Below, in pieces: positions 6,118 through 8,332 of a DNA stretch of 8,332 nucleotides (positions are counted from its first letter, which is position 1; each line of letters starts with the position of its first letter). A model generated the notes under the pieces. The model had not been told where the DNA came from and ran no database searches. It was given only the letters and a program-made list of their open reading frames with translations. This stretch comes from UBA3839 sp902776985. GTDB taxonomy: Bacteria; Bacteroidota; Bacteroidia; Bacteroidales; Bacteroidaceae. The translations under genes were made by a program, and so were the position numbers. The DNA lies in assembly GCA_902776985.1 (NCBI GenBank), contig CACYSD010000039.1, forward strand, positions 1-8,332, read 5' to 3'.

Positions 6118-7374
6118 ATGGAATTAAATACTCTTTTTGAGAAGTCAAGAGAAGCAAGCCTGCTCCTCTCCCAACTCACGGACGACAAGATAAATGCGAT
6201 TCTGCTCGACACAGCAGACGCCATCGAACATAGCAGTGCAGCATTACTTACAGCCAATCAGCGCGACCTCGACCGCATGGATCCAAGCAATCCCATGTAC
6301 GACCGTCTGCGACTGACCGAATCCCGTATCTCAGGCATTGCCTCCGACATGCGTCATGTGGCAACGCTGCCTTCACCACTCCATCGCATACTCAAACACA
6401 CCGTTCTGCCCAATGGTCTCGACCTCAAACGCGTGGCAGTCCCCTTCGGTGTAGTAGGCATTGTCTATGAGGCACGCCCCAACGTCACATTCGATGTCTT
6501 TGCACTCTGTCTGAAGTCAGGCAATGCCTCACTTCTCAAAGGCGGAAGCGATGCAGAGGAGTCCAACCGCTGCGCAGTCGGCATCATCGGAGAAGTGCTG
6601 AAGGCACACAACCTCGACACAGCCATTTGCCAGCTACTCCCTGCCAGTCACGATGCCACAGCCGCACTGCTTCACGCACGGGGCATGGTTGACCTCGTCA
6701 TTCCCCGCGGTTCCAAACGGCTCATCGACTTCGTTCGCACCGAAGCCACCGTACCTGTAATCGAAACAGGTGCAGGCGTATGTCATGCATATTTCGACAT
6801 TGACGGAGACGTAGAGAAAGGCGCACGCATCATCAACAATGCCAAGACACGCCGTGTCAGCGTTTGCAACGCACTCGACTGTCTGCTTGTACATACTTCT
6901 CGTGCCAAGGATCTGCCAGAGCTGCTTGCACCGCTCGTTCAGAGCAATGTGATGGTCTATGCCGACCCTATGGCTTACACACTCTTGAAAGAGAACAACT
7001 CCTACCCTTCTCGCCTGCTTCAGATGGCGAACGACGAAACCTTCGGAACAGAATTCCAGGACTACGCTATGGCAGTTCGCGTTGTTGCCGATGTTGAAGA
7101 TGCCATGCACCACATCCGTCAGTACGGCAGCGGTCACAGCGAATGTATCATCACTGAGAATGAAGCCACAGCCGACCGTTTCCTTGCCCTTGTCGATGCC
7201 GCCTGTGTCTATCACAACGCTCCTACATCCTTCACCGACGGTGCACAGTTCGGTCTTGGTGCCGAAATCGGTATCTCCACCCAGAAACTCCATGCCCGCG
7301 GCCCTATGGCACTTGAGGAACTCACCACCTACAAGTGGCTCATCCATGGCAACGGTCAAGTCCGTCCCGCATAA
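6118..7374 (+). CDS. proA: Glutamate-5-semialdehyde dehydrogenase (gamma-glutamyl phosphate reductase)
   Basis: ProA reduces glutamyl 5-phosphate with NADPH to glutamate-5-semialdehyde, which cyclises to pyrroline-5-carboxylate for ProC. The 418-aa length is normal. The aldehyde dehydrogenase-like fold is intact: RVAVPFGVVGIVYEARPNVT (105-124) and LKSGNASLLKGGSDAEESN (132-150) for the nucleotide site, VDLVIPRGSK (191-200), PVIETGAGVCH (213-223), NAKTRRVSVCNALDCLLVH (241-259) with the catalytic cysteine C250, and HNAPTSFTDGAQFGLGAEIG (366-385) followed by the family signature STQKLHARGPMALEELTTYKW. The start at 6118 follows proB by 45 bases, part of which is the interspersed repeat. Products of proB and proA usually act together, since glutamyl phosphate is unstable. 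proC is not in the window. A strong hairpin terminator follows the stop. Confidence 0.97.
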   Translation: MELNTLFEKSREASLLLSQLTDDKINAILLDTADAIEHSSAALLTANQRDLDRMDPSNPMYDRLRLTESRISGIASDMRHVATLPSPLHRILKHTVLPNGLDLKRVAVPFGVVGIVYEARPNVTFDVFALCLKSGNASLLKGGSDAEESNRCAVGIIGEVLKAHNLDTAICQLLPASHDATAALLHARGMVDLVIPRGSKRLIDFVRTEATVPVIETGAGVCHAYFDIDGDVEKGARIINNAKTRRVSVCNALDCLLVHTSRAKDLPELLAPLVQSNVMVYADPMAYTLLKENNSYPSRLLQMANDETFGTEFQDYAMAVRVVADVEDAMHHIRQYGSGHSECIITENEATADRFLALVDAACVYHNAPTSFTDGAQFGLGAEIGISTQKLHARGPMALEELTTYKWLIHGNGQVRPA

Positions 7375-7380
7375 ACAAAC

Positions 7381-7438
7381 AAAACAAGAAAACCCCTCCC
7401 GTTCAGCATCACTGATCAGGAGGGGTTTTCTTGTTTTT
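7381..7438. terminator. Bidirectional terminator between proA and the convergent regulator
   Basis: A perfect 19-bp stem pairs 7381-7399 with 7419-7437; the GC core is CCCCTCC/GGAGGGG with A-rich and T-rich outer arms. The loop can form a second small stem (TCAG 7403-7406 with CTGA 7412-7415). On the + strand it is followed by TTTTT (7434-7438), right after the proA stop. On the - strand the A-rich left side (7375-7390) reads as a T-rich tract, so it can also stop transcription of the minus-strand regulator that ends at 7550. Confidence 0.92.
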
Positions 7439-7522
7439 ATCTTACATCTTCCCTCTTACATCAAACATCTTACATCTTCCCTCTTACATCATACATCTTA
7501 CATCATCCCTCTTACATCAGAC
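7439..7522. repeat. Tandem repeat, three units of 28 bp
   Basis: The units are 7439-7466, 7467-7494 and 7495-7522. Each reads ATCTTACATC, then TTCCCT (ATCCCT in unit 3), then CTTACATC, then AAAC, ATAC or AGAC. Units 1 and 2 differ by one base, and unit 3 differs from unit 2 by two. The octamer CTTACATC occurs twice per unit, six times in all, so the 28-mer itself seems built from an older, shorter repeat. There are no spacers, so it is not a CRISPR array. It lies between the two convergent genes, where length changes would be tolerated. Confidence 0.95.
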
Positions 7523-7549
7523 TTTATTTCCCATTTCTGATTATTCCTC

Positions 7550-7867
7550 TTATGATTCTGCAGCAAACGTAGGTTCAAATTCTTCTACAGCATAGGTATG
7601 AGAATGACATACTTGCACAATAGGAGCCTCAAGTGCATCCTCAATAGAGACGAGAGTATCAATCGTGAAATTATGCGTTCCACGCATCCATTTACTAATT
7701 TCGGCTTCGCTCTTGCCTAATTTCAGAGCAAGATCCTTCTGTTTCAGACCTTTCTCTTCCAAAATTTCATGTATTCTGTCTACAATACGGAAAGACAAGG
7801 CTACAGACTCACGGGTCTCATGATTAACGCGCTTACGCCTTTCCTCTAATATTTTACTCCTTCTCAT
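7550..7867 (-). CDS. XRE-family HTH regulator, antitoxin-like
   Basis: The 105-aa product has a basic N-terminal helix (MRRSKILEERRKRVNHETRES) and then an XRE/Cro-type helix-turn-helix at about 28-83. LKQKDLALKLG (41-51) is helices 2 and the turn, KSEAEISKWMRG (52-63) is the recognition helix, and THNFTIDTLVSIEDAL (64-79) is the segment typical of HigA-like antitoxins. The C-terminus (84-105) is short and acidic. The gene starts at 7867, and its first 14 bases overlap the end of the toxin-derived reading frame at 7854, the coupling expected of a toxin-first, antitoxin-second operon. It would bind DNA and repress its own promoter, for which the inverted repeats at 8041-8114 are candidate operators. 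The protein appears intact although its partner is broken. It could alternatively be just an orphan regulator; DNA binding is near certain from the motif, the antitoxin role is inferred from order and overlap. Confidence 0.88.
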   Translation of the reverse strand: MRRSKILEERRKRVNHETRESVALSFRIVDRIHEILEEKGLKQKDLALKLGKSEAEISKWMRGTHNFTIDTLVSIEDALEAPIVQVCHSHTYAVEEFEPTFAAES

Positions 7868-8031
7868 ACCTCTTAAAATTTAAGTTCCCAACAATTTCTT
7901 TATCCACAAGCACCATCGTGCCATCCTTGATTCTTGATGAATTCTGTCAACTCCTCACCAGCCATTCTTATGCTGTAGAAATTGACATTTTCATACTCTT
8001 CCAGCAATTCTATACTGTATTCTTGCTTCAT
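7854..8031 (-). pseudogene. Remnant of a toxin-like gene (middle deleted, frame shifted)
   Basis: Read on the minus strand from ATG at 8031, the first frame gives 43 codons to a TAA at 7902-7900. It starts MKQEYSIELLEEYENVNFYS and continues IRMAGEELTEF, then loses sense (IKNQGWHDGACG). In another frame the DNA from about 7934 to a TAA at 7856-7854 encodes RIKDGTMVLVDKEIVGNLNF and KRYEKE. From memory, the first piece looks like the N-terminus and the second like the C-terminal strand of the roughly 110-aa toxin-like proteins that precede HTH antitoxins in Bacteroidales. Here only about 57 codons remain, the central region is missing, and the two parts differ by one reading frame. The frame change lies around 7930-7945. 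It has a good promoter and the original overlap with the HTH gene start, which is why I read it as decay and not as a chance ORF. A functional 43-aa peptide is possible but less likely. Confidence 0.65.
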
Positions 8032-8040
8032 TTGCAATCT

Positions 8041-8114
8041 TAACTTTTAAGTTATCCGCGGCAAAGTTACGAACTTTAATCGAACCACCAAATAATTAAC
8101 TTAAAAAATAAGTT
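8041..8114. promoter_or_regulatory. Cluster of AACTT/AAGTT inverted repeats, candidate operators
   Basis: Three inverted repeats built on the same half-site sit in and around the minus-strand promoter. TAACTT-TT-AAGTTA lies at 8041-8054, just downstream of the predicted transcription start. AAAGTT-ACG-AACTTT at 8063-8077 overlaps the -7 element. AACTTA-N5-TAAGTT at 8098-8114 lies just upstream of the -33 element. Spacing between half-sites differs (2, 3 and 5 bases), so not all need be bound the same way. This arrangement fits autorepression by the HTH protein encoded downstream. The region is AT-rich, so part of the pattern may be chance. Confidence 0.6.
8062..8092 (-). promoter_or_regulatory. 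Bacteroidota-type promoter of the toxin-remnant/HTH operon
   Basis: On the minus strand, TTTG (8092-8089) and TAACTTTG (8069-8062) are separated by 19 bases, a full match to the Bacteroidota TTTG-N19-TAnnTTTG consensus. Transcription should start near 8056, about 25 bases before the ATG of the toxin remnant. It is the best promoter in the window. Confidence 0.85.
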
Positions 8115-8134
8115 TTCTCTTCTTTTCCCTCATA

Positions 8135-8182
8135 CAATCTCCGCCCTGGCAGTCAGCTCATTGCCAAGGCGGAGATTGTTTT
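8135..8182 (+). terminator. Orphan intrinsic terminator
   Basis: CAATCTCCGCC (8135-8145) pairs perfectly with GGCGGAGATTG (8168-8178), and after a single mismatch TGGCA (8147-8151) pairs with TGCCA (8162-8166), leaving a 10-base loop. A TTTT run follows (8179-8182). The T-run places it on the + strand, but no + strand gene lies between proA's own terminator and this point. It may be left from a lost gene, or shield the insertion sequence or the upstream DNA from read-through. Confidence 0.75.
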
Positions 8183-8233
8183 CATTTAGAGGAATCAGAG
8201 AACCTGTTGCTGCGATTCACACATGCCACTAAC

Positions 8234-8332
8234 TGAAGTGAACCCAGAAAGTTGGACACAACTTTAAGGTTCATAATGAAACGGAAATGTAGTTTAGAAG
8301 AAAAGCTTGAAGCGATTGCATTAGTTGAACAA
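8234..8332 (+). mobile_element. Left end of an IS3-family (IS150-like) insertion sequence, partial
   Basis: The sequence TGAAGTGAACCCAGAAAG at 8234-8251, continuing into TTGGACA, matches in layout the terminal inverted repeat of IS150 as I recall it (TGTACTGCACCCA, then TTGGAC). Just inside lies AAAGTTG-GACA-CAACTTT (8248-8265), a 7-bp inverted repeat with a 4-base loop. The first ORF begins 42 bases inside the end, as in this group. The element runs off the window, so its right end, target duplication and integrity cannot be judged. The exact left boundary (8234 or 8239) is uncertain. Confidence 0.75.
8276..8332 (+). CDS. IS3-family transposase OrfA (HTH subunit), first 19 codons
   Basis: The ATG at 8276 opens a frame that runs to the window edge and encodes MKRKCSLEEKLEAIALVEQ. 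A short basic start followed by an amphipathic helix is typical of the N-terminal helix-turn-helix of OrfA in IS150-like elements, where OrfA binds the terminal repeats and OrfB (the DDE enzyme) is made by programmed frameshifting. Only 19 residues are visible, so the call rests mainly on the adjacent inverted repeat. GAAACG-type codon use does not differ visibly from the host genes in so short a stretch. Confidence 0.65.
   Translation, partial: MKRKCSLEEKLEAIALVEQ

Noticed and set aside
7439..7522. CRISPR array
   Set aside because: The 28-bp units are directly adjacent with no spacers, and no cas gene is present.
7900..8031. Intact 43-aa peptide gene
   Set aside because: The last dozen residues lose the pattern of the toxin-like N-terminus, and a matching C-terminal piece follows in another frame; decay explains both better.

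Overview
The window looks like chromosomal DNA from a member of the Bacteroidales, most likely the Prevotellaceae (Prevotella in the broad sense). The evidence is several promoters of the Bacteroidota type (TAnnTTTG at -7, here always TAACTTTG), weak or absent Shine-Dalgarno sequences, a 777-aa polynucleotide phosphorylase with an Arg/Gly/Glu-rich tail, a short glutamate 5-kinase without a PUA domain, and Bacteroidota-style intergenic repeats. The genus is an inference; I could not run a database comparison.

Left part (1-5097), all on the + strand. The window opens with what may be the last codons of an upstream gene. A secreted CapA-family protein (123-1166) follows, then pnp (1349-3682) with its own promoter and a leader carrying three TTAGATG heptamers. 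pnp ends at a perfect 15-bp hairpin terminator. A fresh promoter then drives an 82-aa secreted protein of unknown function (3858-4106), probably cotranscribed with a membrane-anchored neutral zinc metallopeptidase of the YpfJ type (4180-5097).

Middle part (5098-7438). proB (5272-6072) and proA (6118-7374) encode the first two steps of proline synthesis from glutamate: glutamate to glutamyl phosphate, then to glutamate-5-semialdehyde, which cyclises to the substrate of ProC (not in the window). proB lies between two directly oriented copies of a hairpin-forming repeat that share the 15-mer TAACCATCCGGATGG. The downstream copy supplies the last codons and the stop codon of proB. proA ends at a 19-bp perfect hairpin that has A/T tracts on both sides and can serve the convergent gene too.

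Right part (7439-8332), accessory. Three copies of a 28-bp tandem repeat separate proA from a minus-strand locus. That locus reads, in transcription order: a strong Bacteroidota promoter embedded in a cluster of AACTT/AAGTT inverted repeats, a decayed toxin-like gene (N-terminal piece and C-terminal piece in different frames, middle missing), and an intact XRE/HTH antitoxin-like regulator overlapping the toxin's 3' end. Beyond it are an orphan + strand hairpin terminator and the left end of an IS3-family (IS150-like) insertion sequence, cut by the window edge at codon 19 of its first ORF. The main point of interest is this right end: an antitoxin kept with its operator while the toxin is wrecked, next to an IS and tandem repeats. 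I see no convincing new multi-gene system.
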